DNA of 64,000 nucleotides, from positions 45,002 to 109,001 of the forward strand of contig CANNFA010000009.1 in NCBI GenBank assembly GCA_947503765.1, read 5' to 3'. Of the stretch, positions 46,309-56,777 are shown one piece after another. Each line of letters starts with the position of its first letter. Position 1 is the stretch's first letter. The notes below the pieces were generated by a model that made no database searches, was not told the DNA's origin, and was given only the letters and a program-made list of their open reading frames with translations. The position numbers and the translations under genes are program-made. Origin of the DNA: an uncultured Paracoccaceae bacterium (GTDB lineage: Bacteria > Pseudomonadota > Alphaproteobacteria > Rhodobacterales > Rhodobacteraceae).

Positions 46309-48384
46309 ATGCCCGACCTTTTGATCGAGCTTTTCTCCGAGGAGATCCCGGCACGGATGCAGGCCCGCGCCGCGGCCGACCTGAAACGGCTGGTCACGGA
46401 CGGGCTGGTGGAGGCGGGGCTGACCTACGCCCACGCCGCCGCCTTCGCGACCCCGCGCCGGCTGGCCCTGACGGCCGAGGGGCTGCTGGCCGAAAGCCCC
46501 ACCACGCGCGAGGAACGGCGCGGCCCGCGGGTGGATGCGCCGGACAAGGCCATCGACGGCTTCGCGCGCGGGGCCGGCTTGGCGCGCGATGCGCTGGAGG
46601 TGCGGGACGACAAGAAGGGGCAGGTCTATGTCGCGCAGATCGCGCGCCCCGGCCGCCCCGCCGCCGAGATCGTGGCCGAGGTGCTGGAGGCCGCGATTCG
46701 CGGCTTTCCCTGGCCGAAATCCATGCGCTGGGGCGCCGGCAGCCTGCGCTGGGTGCGCCCGCTGCATTCGATCCTGTGCATCCTGACCGACGAGGCCGGC
46801 GCATCGGTGGTGCCGATGGAGGTGGACGGGATCGCGGCGGGCGATACGACCGAAGGTCACCGCTTCATGGTGCCCGGCCGATTTTCCGTTTCAGGTTTCG
46901 AGGATTACGAGGCGAAGCTCAAGCGCGCCAAGGTCATGCTGCACGCCGATGAACGCGCCGGGCACATCCGCAACGACGCCGCACAGCAGGCATTCGCGCT
47001 GGGAATGGACGTGGCCGAGGATCCCGCGCTGCTGGCCGAGGTGGCCGGGCTGGTGGAATGGCCCGTGGTGCTGGTTGGCGATATCGGCGCCGACTTCCTG
47101 GACCTGCCGCCCGAGGTTCTGCAAACCTCGATGAAGGAGCATCAGAAGTTCTTCTCGTTGCGCAATCCCGCGACCGGCCGGATCGAGAAATTCGCCACGA
47201 TCGCCAATATCGAAACACCCGACAGCGGTGCCACGATCCTTGCGGGCAATGTCCGGGTGCTGTCGGCGCGGCTGTCCGATGCGCGGTTCTTCTGGGAAAA
47301 CGACCTGCGCCGGATCGCCGAAGGCGGCATGACCGGCCTGGCAGAGGGGCTGAAGGACGTGACCTTCCACGCGGCGCTCGGGACGCAATGGGACCGGGTG
47401 CAGCGCATCGCCGCGCTGGCGCGCGAGATCGCGCTGCTGGTGGGCGCCGCCCCCGACCTCGCGGACGAGGCCGCGCGCATCTGCAAGGCGGACCTGTTGT
47501 CGGAAATGGTCTATGAATTCCCCGAATTGCAGGGGGTGATGGGCCGATATTATGCGAAAAGTGCAGGCCACGACGATGGCGTGCCCGAGGCCTGCCAGGA
47601 ACATTACGCCCCGCTCGGCCCGTCAGACGCGGTGCCCGCCGCGCCGGTCTCGGTCGCCGTGGCGCTGGCCGACAAGATCGACATGCTCACCGGGTTCTGG
47701 GCGATTGACGAGAAACCCACCGGCTCGAAAGACCCCTATGCGCTGCGGCGCGCGGCGTTGGGGGTGATCCGCATCGCGCTGGACCGGGGGCTGCGCCTGC
47801 CGCTGGCGGGGCTGCTCGCGCCGGCCCTTGCCGCCCATTCGGGGCCGGACGGCGCGGCGGCGGACCTCCTCTCCTTCCTCCACGACCGTCTCAAGGTCCA
47901 CCTCAAGGGCGAAGGCATCCGCCACGATGTGATCGACGCCTGCCTCGCCATGCCGCAAAACGACGATCTCACGCTTCTCGTCCGCCGCGCCCGCGCCCTT
48001 TCCGAAACCCTCAAGACCGATGACGGCGAGAACCTGGTGCAGGGCTTCAGGCGCGCCAACAACATCCTCGCCCAGGCCGAGGAAAAGGACGGCGTCGAAT
48101 ACAGCTTCGGCGCGGACCGCAAATTCGCCGACAGCCCCGAGGAAACCGCGCTGTTCGACGCGCTGGACGCCGCCGATGCGCGCATCGCCCCGGCCATGGC
48201 GGCCGAGGATTTCACCGCCGCGATGCAGTCCATGGCCGCCCTGCGCGCGCCCATCGACGCCTTCTTCGAGGCGGTGCAGATCAACGCCGACAACGAGATC
48301 CTGCGCCGCAACCGGCTGAACCTGCTCAACCGGATCCGGGCCTCCTGCCTTGCCGTCGCCGACCTGACCCGGCTCGAAGGCTGA
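46309..48384 (+). CDS. glyS: Glycine-tRNA ligase beta subunit
   Basis: A 691-aa subunit that binds tRNA-Gly in the alpha2-beta2 synthetase. The start MPDLLIELFSEEIPARMQ, KSMRWGAGSLRWVRPLHSI, KEHQKFFSL and the C-terminal DALR anticodon-binding region (FFEAVQINADNEILRRNRL) are typical. Full length. A family A repeat in reverse orientation starts 4 bp after the stop codon. Confidence 0.97.
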   Translation: MPDLLIELFSEEIPARMQARAAADLKRLVTDGLVEAGLTYAHAAAFATPRRLALTAEGLLAESPTTREERRGPRVDAPDKAIDGFARGAGLARDALEVRDDKKGQVYVAQIARPGRPAAEIVAEVLEAAIRGFPWPKSMRWGAGSLRWVRPLHSILCILTDEAGASVVPMEVDGIAAGDTTEGHRFMVPGRFSVSGFEDYEAKLKRAKVMLHADERAGHIRNDAAQQAFALGMDVAEDPALLAEVAGLVEWPVVLVGDIGADFLDLPPEVLQTSMKEHQKFFSLRNPATGRIEKFATIANIETPDSGATILAGNVRVLSARLSDARFFWENDLRRIAEGGMTGLAEGLKDVTFHAALGTQWDRVQRIAALAREIALLVGAAPDLADEAARICKADLLSEMVYEFPELQGVMGRYYAKSAGHDDGVPEACQEHYAPLGPSDAVPAAPVSVAVALADKIDMLTGFWAIDEKPTGSKDPYALRRAALGVIRIALDRGLRLPLAGLLAPALAAHSGPDGAAADLLSFLHDRLKVHLKGEGIRHDVIDACLAMPQNDDLTLLVRRARALSETLKTDDGENLVQGFRRANNILAQAEEKDGVEYSFGADRKFADSPEETALFDALDAADARIAPAMAAEDFTAAMQSMAALRAPIDAFFEAVQINADNEILRRNRLNLLNRIRASCLAVADLTRLEG

Positions 48385-48388
48385 CCTC

Positions 48389-48442
48389 CTCATCTTGCCC
48401 GCAAATACCTTCGGGGGGCCTTGGGGGGCAGACAGCCCCCCA
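48389..48442 (-). repeat. Family A dispersed repeat, copy 5 (short)
   Basis: Reverse orientation. It keeps one hairpin (GGGGGGC/GCCCCCC) and the conserved GGTATTT and GGCAAGATGAG tail read on the minus strand. The hairpin arms differ in sequence from other copies but still pair, which suggests that structure is being preserved. Confidence 0.75.
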
Positions 48443-48564
48443 TTCATACAATAATCTTGCGCCGAAGGCGCTCTGCCGGGCAGGATCCTCCGCACATCCC
48501 GCCGGTTAATCCTTGCCCCATGCCGCAGCGCCGCTATCATGCCGCAACACAGCGGAGTGCTGCA

Positions 48565-51159
48565 GTGCAGAAAATCGTCACCCTGAAGCCGTTCACCCAT
48601 GTCACGCCCACGGCGCCGATCGCGGTCGGCAGCCATGGCGAGCGGGCGAAATGCCTGCAACGGTTGATCCGGATGGACCTGCCGGTGCCGACGACCGTGG
48701 CGCTCAGCTTCGAGACGGTGCACCGGATCGCGGCGGGCCGGATGCCGGATTCGGGCGCGATATTGCGCGAATTCGGTCCCGCGCCGCTGGTTTCGGTGCG
48801 GCCCTCCAGCATGGATCCCGACTGGGGCGGGCCGGGGGCGATCCTGAATATCGGGATGAACGATGCGCGTCATGCCGAGCTGTCCGACAGTATTGGCGCG
48901 GCCGCGGCGACCGCGCTGTACCTGCGGTTCATCCAGGCCTATTCGACCCATGTCGCGCGGCTCGATGCCGACGTGTTCGACAATGCGGGCACGGGGGCGG
49001 GCACGGCCGCGGGCGATGCCGGCCCGGACGCCTTGCGCCGCGCGCTGGAGATCTATGCCGACGAGACCGACGAGCCGTTCCCGCAGGATCCGGCGTTGCA
49101 GCTGGGCGAGGTGCTGCGCTCGATGGCGCGCGCCTGGGAGGGCACGACCGCACGTCTGCTGCGCCAGGCCAAGGGCGCGCCCGCGGATGCGGCGCTGGGC
49201 CTTGTCGTGCAGCGCATGGCGCTGGGGCTGGGGCCGGCCGAATCGGGTGCCGGCGTGATCCAGTTCGTCGATCCCGCCACGGGGCGCGCGCAGATCACCG
49301 GCCGCTACAGCCGCCAGAGCCAGAGCCGCGAGGCGCTGGGCAGCGGCAAGGCCGGCGCGCTGTTCCTGACCCGGGATGCGCGCGGGGCGTCGCTAGAGGA
49401 GGAATGCCCCGACCTGTTCGCCGAGCTTTGCGGCCTCGGCGATCTGTGCCGCGAAAAGCTGCGCGACGAGATGCAGATCGAGTTCACCATCGAGGCCGGG
49501 CGCCTGTCGGTTCTCGACGCGCTGCGCGTGCAGCGCTCGTCGCGCGCGGCGGTCAGGATCGCGGTGTCGCTGGCCGAGGACGGGATCATCCCGCGCGACG
49601 AGGCGGTGCTGCGGATCGAGCCGCGCGCGCTGACCGAGCTTCTGCATCCGCAGATCGACCCGGGCGCGGTGCGCGACGTGGTCGCAAGCGGCATCGCCGC
49701 CAGCCCCGGCGCGGCGCGCGGCCGGATCGTGTTCAGCGCCGGCGCGGCCCAGGCCGCCGCCGCGCGCGGCGAGCCCTGCATCCTGGTCCGGCGAGAGACG
49801 ACGCCCGAGGATATCCGCGGCATGCACGCCGCCGGCGGCATCCTGACGGTGCGCGGCGGCATGAGCAGCCACGCGGCGGTGATCGCGCGCGGGCTGGGCC
49901 TGCCCTGCGTGGTCGGCGCCTCGCGGGTCACCGTGTCCGGCCGGAAACGGACCCTGACCACCCAGGGCGGGCGCATGTTCCACGAGGGCGACGAGATCAC
50001 GCTGGACGGCGGCACCGGCGAAGTCCTGGCCGGCGCGGCCGAGATGCTCGAGCCGGCGCTGGACGACGCGTTCCGCTCGCTGCTGTCCTGGGCCGACGCG
50101 GTGCGCGACATCGGCATCCGCGCCAATGCCGACATGCAGGCCGAGGCCCGGCTGGCCCGCGAATTCGGCGCCCAGGGCATCGGGCTGTGCCGCACCGAGC
50201 ACATGTTCTTCGAGGATGACCGCCTGACGGTGATGCGCGAGATGATCTTTGCCAAGACGCCCGAGGACCGGCAGGCGACACTCGATCAGTTGCTGCCGAT
50301 GCAGCGGCGCGATTTCATCGCGCTGTTCCAGGCGATGCAGGGCCTGCCGGTCTGCATCCGCCTGTTCGACCCGCCCTTGCACGAATTCCTGCCCAACGAG
50401 CGCGAGGGCCTGCGGTATCTTGCGGAATCGCTGGATCTGCCGCTGTCGGACGTGGTCCACCGCGTCGAACAGCTGAGCGAATACAACCCGATGCTGGGTA
50501 TGCGCGGTGTCCGGCTGGGCATCGCCATGCCCGAGATCTACGAGATGCAGGCGCGCGCCATCTTCGAGGCGACCGCGAAGATCGGCGGCGGCGGCGCGCC
50601 GGTGGTGCCCGAAATCATGATCCCGCTGGTCTCTGCCAACCGCGAGGTCGAGCTGGTCAAGGCCCGGATCGACGCGGTGGCGGCGCAGGTGCGCGGCGAG
50701 ACGGGGGTGGCGTTCGAGTATCGCCTTGGCGTGATGGCCGAAACCCCGCGCGCCTGCCTGCGCGCCCACGAGATCGCCCAGCACGCCGCGTTCCTGTCCT
50801 TCGGCACCAACGATCTGACGCAGATGACCTACGGGCTGTCGCGCGACGATGCGGGGCGGTTCATGTCCGATTACGTCAACCAGGGCGTGTTCCCGGAGGA
50901 TCCGTTTCACGTTCTGGACACGGAAGGGGTGGGTGAATTGCTGCGGATCGGGGCGGAGCGGGCCCGCAGCACGCAGCCCGATATCGTGCTGTCGATCTGC
51001 GGCGAGCATGGCGGCAACGCCGAATCGATTGCGTTCTGCCGCGCGGCGGGGTTCGATTACGTGTCCTGCTCGCCCTACCGGGTGCCGGTGGTTCGGCTGG
51101 CGGCCGCTCATCTGGCGCTGGCCAGCCCGAATCCGGAAAGATTCGGCGAAAGACGCTGA
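48565..51159 (+). CDS. PPDK-like PEP-utilizing enzyme with degenerate nucleotide domain
   Basis: An 864-aa protein with the layout of pyruvate, phosphate dikinase: an N-terminal ATP-grasp-like region, a phosphohistidine domain with the catalytic His436 in GGMSSHAAVIARG, and a C-terminal PEP/pyruvate TIM barrel with GLCRTEHMFF, NPMLGMRG and the catalytic Cys812 in SICGEHGGN. The N-terminal part is weak: SVRPSSMDPDWGGPGAILN replaces the usual SVRSGA-type stretch, and the TRNP motif reads QFVDP. The GTG start has CGGAG 7 nt upstream. It may use another phosphoryl donor or act as a divergent PPDK. Confidence 0.82.
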   Translation: MQKIVTLKPFTHVTPTAPIAVGSHGERAKCLQRLIRMDLPVPTTVALSFETVHRIAAGRMPDSGAILREFGPAPLVSVRPSSMDPDWGGPGAILNIGMNDARHAELSDSIGAAAATALYLRFIQAYSTHVARLDADVFDNAGTGAGTAAGDAGPDALRRALEIYADETDEPFPQDPALQLGEVLRSMARAWEGTTARLLRQAKGAPADAALGLVVQRMALGLGPAESGAGVIQFVDPATGRAQITGRYSRQSQSREALGSGKAGALFLTRDARGASLEEECPDLFAELCGLGDLCREKLRDEMQIEFTIEAGRLSVLDALRVQRSSRAAVRIAVSLAEDGIIPRDEAVLRIEPRALTELLHPQIDPGAVRDVVASGIAASPGAARGRIVFSAGAAQAAAARGEPCILVRRETTPEDIRGMHAAGGILTVRGGMSSHAAVIARGLGLPCVVGASRVTVSGRKRTLTTQGGRMFHEGDEITLDGGTGEVLAGAAEMLEPALDDAFRSLLSWADAVRDIGIRANADMQAEARLAREFGAQGIGLCRTEHMFFEDDRLTVMREMIFAKTPEDRQATLDQLLPMQRRDFIALFQAMQGLPVCIRLFDPPLHEFLPNEREGLRYLAESLDLPLSDVVHRVEQLSEYNPMLGMRGVRLGIAMPEIYEMQARAIFEATAKIGGGGAPVVPEIMIPLVSANREVELVKARIDAVAAQVRGETGVAFEYRLGVMAETPRACLRAHEIAQHAAFLSFGTNDLTQMTYGLSRDDAGRFMSDYVNQGVFPEDPFHVLDTEGVGELLRIGAERARSTQPDIVLSICGEHGGNAESIAFCRAAGFDYVSCSPYRVPVVRLAAAHLALASPNPERFGERR

Positions 51160-51332
51160 TTCCGCGTCACTTTTTGGCCGCATGAATCAGAGCGCCGGGC
51201 GCGGATTCCGCTTGCCTTTTAACCGGCTGTTTGCCGCGTTTCCCGCGTCGACTCGACTCGGGAGGCGGAAGAGCTTATTTTTACGGCAATATTGCTCTGT
51301 GCCCGGCGAACGGGCGCAACTGGGGGACAGTT

Positions 51333-52007
51333 ATGGGGATTGCACGTCAGGTCACGGCGGCCATCTGTTTGGCTGCCAGCATCATCGGTGGCTCGGCCTC
51401 GGCCGGCGAGGTTCTGAGCACCGCGAACGATCCGGGCATCCGGATCGACACTCGGCTCACCACGCTGCTCAGCCGCGAGAAGACCGCGCTTGGCCAGTTG
51501 TCCGCGCTGCGGCTCGAGCGGCTGTCCGAAGTGCCCGCCGGCAAGTTCGAGCGGACCGCGCCGGAGGGCGTGGAATTCACGCTCGCCTTCCTCGAGGGGC
51601 TGCCGGTGCCGAACGGCGACGCGCAGTGGAAATGCCTGACCGAGGCGCTGTATTTCGAGGCGCGCGGCGAAACCGTCAAGGGCCAGTTCGCGGTGGCCGA
51701 GGTGATCCTGAACCGCGTCGACCGCGCCGAGTTTCCGAACAGCGTCTGCGGCGTGATCCGGCAGGGCACCGGCAAGCGGTACCAGTGCCAGTTCACCTAT
51801 ACCTGCGACGGCCATGCCGAGGTGGTGAACGAACAGGCCGCCTGGCGCCGGGCCGGCAAGATCGCCTGGCTGATGCTGGGCGGCACCAAGCGGGTTCTGA
51901 CCCGCGGGGCGACCAATTATCACACCGTTGCCGTCAATCCCGCCTGGGCCAGCCGGTTCGCGCGCACGGCGACGATCGGCGTGCATCATTTCTACAAGAT
52001 GCCGTAA
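51333..52007 (+). CDS. SleB-type cell wall hydrolase
   Basis: A 224-aa secreted protein with a signal peptide (about residues 1-24, cleavage near ASAGE). The C-terminal ~125 residues are a hydrolase_2/SleB domain: [13 protein letters not shown] with the catalytic Glu, [27 protein letters not shown] and TNYHT. It probably cleaves peptidoglycan as a lytic enzyme. The 173-bp gap upstream is AT-richer around 51275-51300 and probably carries its promoter. Confidence 0.9.
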   Translation: MGIARQVTAAICLAASIIGGSASAGEVLSTANDPGIRIDTRLTTLLSREKTALGQLSALRLERLSEVPAGKFERTAPEGVEFTLAFLEGLPVPNGDAQWKCLTEALYFEARGETVKGQFAVAEVILNRVDRAEFPNSVCGVIRQGTGKRYQCQFTYTCDGHAEVVNEQAAWRRAGKIAWLMLGGTKRVLTRGATNYHTVAVNPAWASRFARTATIGVHHFYKMP

Positions 52008-52016
52008 CGGGCTTGT

Positions 52017-52093
52017 CGGATCGCCTTTGGCGATCCGATCCGGGCGAGGGGCGTTGCCCCTCGCGCTCCCCAAGGTATTTCGGGCAAGATGAG
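52017..52093 (+). repeat. Family A dispersed repeat, copy 6
   Basis: Nearly identical to copy 1: CGGATCGCC/GGCGATCCG and GCGAGGGGC/GCCCCTCGC hairpins with the CCCCAAGGTATTT and GGGCAAGATGAG tail. It starts 9 bp after the hydrolase stop codon, upstream of folB. Confidence 0.85.
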
Positions 52094-52196
52094 GAGGCGT
52101 GCGCGCCGGTGCCGTTTTGTGACGTCCGGGGGCGATTTTCGGGTCGTGGTCGCGGCGCCGTGGATGTAGGCAGGGGCAAAGCGACGGGAGGCCGCG

Positions 52197-53129
52197 ATGC
52201 CGAGCGAAATCCACCAGGCCTTTGCCCATCCCGAGGCACGCGCGTCGGCGACCTCGGACGCGATGGCGGACCGCATCTCGCTGCGCGATCACATCGTGGA
52301 GGCGGAGATCGGCGCGTTCCAGCAGGAGCGCGGCCGCCGGCAGCGCCTGTGTTTCAGCATTGTTGTCGAGGTCACGCCGCCGGGCCGGCCGGCCGATGAC
52401 GATGTCGACCGGATCCTGAGCTATGACAAGGTGACCGAGGCGATCGCGCTGGAACTGGCGGCCGAGCGGGTGAACCTGCTGGAGACGCTGGCAGAGCGGA
52501 TCGCGGCGCGGGTTCTGGCGGAGCCGCAGGCGCGGCGGATCTTCGTGCGGATCGAGAAGCTGGACCGCGGGCCGGGCGCGCTGGGGGTGGAGATCGTGCG
52601 CGCGCGCCGCGCCAGCGCGCGGGCGGTGCCCGAGGGCCAGGCCGTGCCGCATCCGGTCGTGGTCTATCTGGCGAACAGCGCGATCGGATCGCCGCATCTT
52701 GCAGCCCTCATCGACGAATTCGAAACCGGCGGCGCGCCGCTGATCCTGTGCACGGGGCTGCCCGAACAGCCGCGCCCGGCCGCGGCCGCCCGGCTGGTAC
52801 AGCGGCGGATCGACCTGCTGGCGCTGGAGCAGAACGCCTGGGTTCTGGCCGGGCGCGATCCGCGCTGCGTGGTGGTGGATACCAGGACCGAACTGGACTG
52901 GGCGATGAAGCATGGCCGGATCAGCGTCTGGGCGCCGTCGAAGATCGTGCTGGATGCCGCCGAGGGGCCGGAGGCGGACCCGGAGGATGCGGTGCAGCTG
53001 GCGCTGTGGTTCGCGCGGCTGATGGAGGCGCGCGAGCTGGTGACCGTGGGCATCCCCGCGCCGGTCTCCGCCGAGCCGCCGGCGCGCGCGCATCCGGGCG
53101 GTGGCGCGGGCGGGGCGCCGCGGCCATGA
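52197..53129 (+). CDS. folB: Dihydroneopterin aldolase (FolB) with long C-terminal extension
   Basis: A 310-aa protein. Residues ~25-140 are the FolB aldolase domain that converts dihydroneopterin to hydroxymethyl-dihydropterin (LRDHIVEAEIGAFQQERGR, the catalytic-region ILSYDKVTEAI, NLLETLAERIA, RIEKLDRGPGALGVEI). The remaining ~170 residues form an extra domain of unknown role (GGAPLILCTGLPEQPR, GRISVWAPSKIVLDA). It overlaps folP by 4 bp, forming a folate operon. Confidence 0.9.
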   Translation: MPSEIHQAFAHPEARASATSDAMADRISLRDHIVEAEIGAFQQERGRRQRLCFSIVVEVTPPGRPADDDVDRILSYDKVTEAIALELAAERVNLLETLAERIAARVLAEPQARRIFVRIEKLDRGPGALGVEIVRARRASARAVPEGQAVPHPVVVYLANSAIGSPHLAALIDEFETGGAPLILCTGLPEQPRPAAAARLVQRRIDLLALEQNAWVLAGRDPRCVVVDTRTELDWAMKHGRISVWAPSKIVLDAAEGPEADPEDAVQLALWFARLMEARELVTVGIPAPVSAEPPARAHPGGGAGGAPRP

Positions 53130-54142
53130 CGGCGTATTGCCGGCCCATCGCGATGACCGATCCGGCCCGCCCGGCGGGTGCGCTTGCGCTGGCCGGCGGC
53201 TGGTGCTGGTTCGACCGGGTCGAGCTGCTGCGCCGGGGCGCCGCGCCGCGGATCGTGCCGGCCGCCGACCTGCCCGCCGGGGTGGCGCGCAGGCTGAGCG
53301 CGCCGCGCGCCGCGCTGGCCGGGCTGGGCTGGGACGCGCCGCGCCTGATGGGGATCGTGAACGTCACGCCCGACAGCTTTTCGGATGGGGGGCGGTTTCT
53401 TGACCCCGAGGCGGCGCTGGCGCAGGCGCGGCACCTGGCGGAGGCGGGCGCGGATATCCTGGATATCGGCGGCGAATCCACCCGGCCGGGCGCCGAGGAC
53501 GTGACCGAGGCCGAGGAGATCCGGCGCGTTGTGCCGCTGATCGAGGTGCTGGCGCCCGCGCTGGGCGCACCGATCTCGATCGACACGCGCAAGGCGGCGG
53601 TGGCGCGCGCGGCGCTGGCGGCGGGTGCGGCAGTGCTGAACGACGTCTCGGCGCTGCGGTTCGATCCGGCGATGGGCGCGCTGGCGGCGGAAAGCGGCGC
53701 GCCGATCTGCCTGATGCATGCGCAGGGCGACCCGGCAACGATGCAGAAAAACCCGCGCTACGACGATGTGCTGCTGGACGTGTACGATTTTCTGGAGGCG
53801 CGGCTGGCCGAGGCCGAGGCCGCCGGTATCCCGCGCGGCCGGGTGATGGTCGATCCCGGCATCGGCTTTGGCAAGACGGCCGCGCATAACCTGGCATTGC
53901 TGCGCCGCATCTCGCTGTTTCACGCGCTGGGCTGCGTGGTGCTCGTGGGCGCGTCGCGCAAGCGGTTCATCGGCACGCTTGGCGGTGCGCCCGAAGCGGC
54001 AGCGCGGGTGCCCGGATCGGTCGCGGTGGCGCTGGGGGCCGCGGCGCAGGGTGTGCAGGTGCTCAGGGTTCATGATATGGTCGAGACAAGACAGGCGCTG
54101 AGCCTGCAAATGGCCGTGACGGCCGCGAGGGACGCGACATGA
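53126..54142 (+). CDS. folP: Dihydropteroate synthase
   Basis: A 338-aa enzyme that condenses hydroxymethyl-dihydropterin pyrophosphate with p-aminobenzoate; it is the sulfonamide target. The TIM-barrel loops are clear: [43 protein letters not shown] and [12 protein letters not shown]. An N-terminal ~75-residue extension precedes the barrel, as in related alphaproteobacteria. Start and stop overlap folB and glmM by ATGA sequences. Confidence 0.95.
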   Translation: MTAYCRPIAMTDPARPAGALALAGGWCWFDRVELLRRGAAPRIVPAADLPAGVARRLSAPRAALAGLGWDAPRLMGIVNVTPDSFSDGGRFLDPEAALAQARHLAEAGADILDIGGESTRPGAEDVTEAEEIRRVVPLIEVLAPALGAPISIDTRKAAVARAALAAGAAVLNDVSALRFDPAMGALAAESGAPICLMHAQGDPATMQKNPRYDDVLLDVYDFLEARLAEAEAAGIPRGRVMVDPGIGFGKTAAHNLALLRRISLFHALGCVVLVGASRKRFIGTLGGAPEAAARVPGSVAVALGAAAQGVQVLRVHDMVETRQALSLQMAVTAARDAT

Positions 54143-55500
54143 GCAGCACGATGCGCAGGATATTCGGCACCGACGGGGTGCGCGGCACCGCCAACACCTA
54201 TCCGATGACCGCCGAAATGGCGTTGCGGCTGGGGGCGGCGGCGGGGCGGTATTTCCGGCGCGACGGGATGAACCGGCACCGCGTGGTGATCGGCAAGGAT
54301 ACGCGGCTGTCCGGCTACATGCTGGAAAACGCGCTGACCGCCGGGCTGACATCCACGGGGATGAACGTGCTGCTGCTGGGGCCGGTGCCGACGCCGGCGG
54401 TGGGCCTGCTGACCCATTCGATGCGGGCCGATCTGGGGATCATGATCTCGGCCAGCCACAATCCGCATCAGGATAACGGGATCAAGCTGTTCGGGCCGGA
54501 CGGCTACAAGCTGTCGGACGAGGCCGAGGCGGCGATCGAGGCGCTGATGGACGGCGACGTCGCGGCCGCCGCGCCCGAGAATATCGGCCGCGCCCGGCGG
54601 ATCGACGACGGGCGCGGGCGCTACATGGAATATGCCAAGACCACCTTTCCGATGGGGCGCAAGCTGACCGGGCTGAAGGTGGTGATCGACTGCGCCCATG
54701 GGGCCGCCTACCGCGCCGCGCCCGAATTGCTGTGGGAGCTGGGCGCCGAGGTGGTGCCGCTCGGCACCTCGCCGGACGGGATGAACATCAACGATGGTTG
54801 CGGGTCCACCCATCCGGAGGCCGCGGCCGAGACGATCCGCCGGGTGGGCGCGGATGTGGGCATCTGCCTCGATGGCGATGCGGACCGGGTGATGATCCTC
54901 GACGAGACCGGCGCGGTGGCCGATGGCGACCAGATCATGGCGCTGTTCGCCACCCGCTGGGCCGAGGAACGGCGGCTGCGCGGCAATACGCTGGTGGCGA
55001 CCGTGATGTCCAACCTGGGGCTGGAGCGATACCTCGCCGGGCAGGAGATCACGCTTGAGCGCACGCCGGTCGGCGACCGCTACGTGGTCGAGCGGATGCG
55101 CGCCGGCGGCTGGAACCTGGGCGGCGAGCAATCGGGCCATATCGTGATGACGGATTATGCCACCACCGGCGACGGGCTGATCGCCGGGCTGCAATTCCTG
55201 GCCGCCATGGTCGAGACGGGGCGCCCCGCATCCGAATTGGCGCAAAGCTTCGAGCGGGTGCCGCAGCTCTTGAAGAATGTGCGCTACACCGCCGGAACCG
55301 AGCCGCTGGCACTGGCCAAGGTGCAGGGCGTCATCACCGATGCCGAGGCGCGGCTGACCGGGGCGGGGCGGCTTCTGATCCGCAAGTCGGGGACCGAGCC
55401 GCTGATCCGGGTGATGGCCGAATGCGAGGACGAGGCGCTGCTGGCGCAGGTGGTCGACGACATCGTGGCCGAGGTGACGGCGGCCGGCAACGCGGCCTGA
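54139..55500 (+). CDS. glmM: Phosphoglucosamine mutase
   Basis: A 453-aa enzyme interconverting glucosamine-6-phosphate and glucosamine-1-phosphate for peptidoglycan and LPS precursors. The phosphorylated serine is Ser106 in [16 protein letters not shown]; metal binding is in DGDADRVM, the sugar loop is GGEQSGH and the phosphate loop is [12 protein letters not shown]. It overlaps folP (ATGA), closing the folB-folP-glmM operon. Confidence 0.97.
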   Translation: MSSTMRRIFGTDGVRGTANTYPMTAEMALRLGAAAGRYFRRDGMNRHRVVIGKDTRLSGYMLENALTAGLTSTGMNVLLLGPVPTPAVGLLTHSMRADLGIMISASHNPHQDNGIKLFGPDGYKLSDEAEAAIEALMDGDVAAAAPENIGRARRIDDGRGRYMEYAKTTFPMGRKLTGLKVVIDCAHGAAYRAAPELLWELGAEVVPLGTSPDGMNINDGCGSTHPEAAAETIRRVGADVGICLDGDADRVMILDETGAVADGDQIMALFATRWAEERRLRGNTLVATVMSNLGLERYLAGQEITLERTPVGDRYVVERMRAGGWNLGGEQSGHIVMTDYATTGDGLIAGLQFLAAMVETGRPASELAQSFERVPQLLKNVRYTAGTEPLALAKVQGVITDAEARLTGAGRLLIRKSGTEPLIRVMAECEDEALLAQVVDDIVAEVTAAGNAA

Positions 55501-55507
55501 TCCGGGC

Positions 55508-56461
55508 TCAGGGCGCGCGCCTCCCGAACAGCCGGCGCAGCGCGCCAAGCTGGCTGAGCGCCAGGCCGGACAGGATCATCGCCAGCGCCAGGAACAGGCT
55601 GGGCGGCAGGGGTTCCGACAGGATCGCCGCGCCGAAGAAGACCGACCAGATCGGCACCTGGTAATTCGACAGGCTCATGAAGGTCGGCCCGGCCTGGCGC
55701 ACCACCTGCACCAGGATCAGCTGCGCCGTGGCGGTGGGCAGCAGCCCCAGATACAGAACGGCCAGCACCGAGGTCGCGCCGGGGCGCTGCGGCAGTCCTT
55801 CGACAATCAGCGCGGTGGGCAGCAGCACCAGCGCGGCCAGCAGCATGATCGCCGCGGCCAGCGACAAAAACCCCGTTTCCGGGCAGCGGCGCATGGTGAT
55901 CGCGCCGACCGCATAGCAGCCGGCGGCGGCGATGCAGGCCAGCCGGGCCAGAATCTCGTTTTCAGCGCCGGTGGCGGCAAAGGCGCCCGGCCCGATCAGC
56001 ACCGCGACCCCCGCCGTGCCAAGCGCGAAGCCCGCCGTGCGGCGCAGGTTCATCCGTTCGCCCGGGACGAACAGATGCGCCAGCGGCAGGATGATCAGCG
56101 GCACCACCGCCATGCAGACCCCGGCAAAGCCCGAGGCGACGCTTTTCTGTGCCCAGGACAGCAGGCTGAACGGCAGCGCGTTGGACGCCAGCGCGATCAG
56201 CAGCGCCGCCAGCCAGATCGTGCCGCCCTGCGGGTCCGACAGGCGCGGCAGGCGCACCCCGCGCAGCCGTGCGACGCTCAGTAGGACGATGGCGGCCAGC
56301 GTGATCCGCAGCCCCGAAACGCTGAGCGGGCCGAAATCGACGATTGCCAGTTCGACTGCCAGAAAGGACGCGCCCCACATCAGACCGAGCAGGCCGAGAA
56401 GCGCCCAGTTGGCGGCCGATGGCGTGGGGGCCGTGGCCGGGGACAAGGCTGCGCGGCTCAT
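55508..56461 (-). CDS. EamA/DMT family transporter
   Basis: A 317-aa ten-helix membrane protein with two EamA repeats (LLGLLGLMWGASFLAVELAI in the first; SLSNYQVPIWSVFFGAAILS in the second). It is convergent with glmM and lies 25 bp beyond the ccdB stop on the same strand. A metabolite exporter is likely; the substrate is unknown. Confidence 0.9.
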   Translation of the reverse strand: MSRAALSPATAPTPSAANWALLGLLGLMWGASFLAVELAIVDFGPLSVSGLRITLAAIVLLSVARLRGVRLPRLSDPQGGTIWLAALLIALASNALPFSLLSWAQKSVASGFAGVCMAVVPLIILPLAHLFVPGERMNLRRTAGFALGTAGVAVLIGPGAFAATGAENEILARLACIAAAGCYAVGAITMRRCPETGFLSLAAAIMLLAALVLLPTALIVEGLPQRPGATSVLAVLYLGLLPTATAQLILVQVVRQAGPTFMSLSNYQVPIWSVFFGAAILSEPLPPSLFLALAMILSGLALSQLGALRRLFGRRAP

Positions 56462-56486
56462 GGTGCGAAGCCCCTTCTGCGTTGGT

Positions 56487-56777
56487 TCATACGCCGCCCA
56501 TCAATACGTCGATGGCGCGCGTGATCGCATCGCCGTCTTCAGATGCACTGCCGACGCGGCGCAGGGCGGATCGGCGGACCGCGCCGATGAGGCGGGTTGC
56601 CAGAACGAGGTCGCGCCCTTCGTGGCGAATTGTCGGATTGAGAAGCCGCACGGGCGGATAATCCGCAACAAGCGGGACCACGACGACGGCGGGGTCGGGC
56701 GGTAGCAAATCGCTTTCGATCACCACCATGAGCTGGTTGCGATGGGCGGCAATATCGAACCGGCTCAATCCTTCCAT
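56487..56777 (-). CDS. ccdB: CcdB family type II toxin
   Basis: A 96-aa protein whose core (NQLMVVIESDLLPPDPAVVV then PLVADYPPVRLLNPTI) matches CcdB, the gyrase poison of F-plasmid-type toxin-antitoxin pairs. The C-terminal MGGV resembles the short conserved tail that contacts gyrase. It overlaps the ccdA gene by 13 bp, so the two are translationally coupled. Confidence 0.85.
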   Translation of the reverse strand: MEGLSRFDIAAHRNQLMVVIESDLLPPDPAVVVVPLVADYPPVRLLNPTIRHEGRDLVLATRLIGAVRRSALRRVGSASEDGDAITRAIDVLMGGV

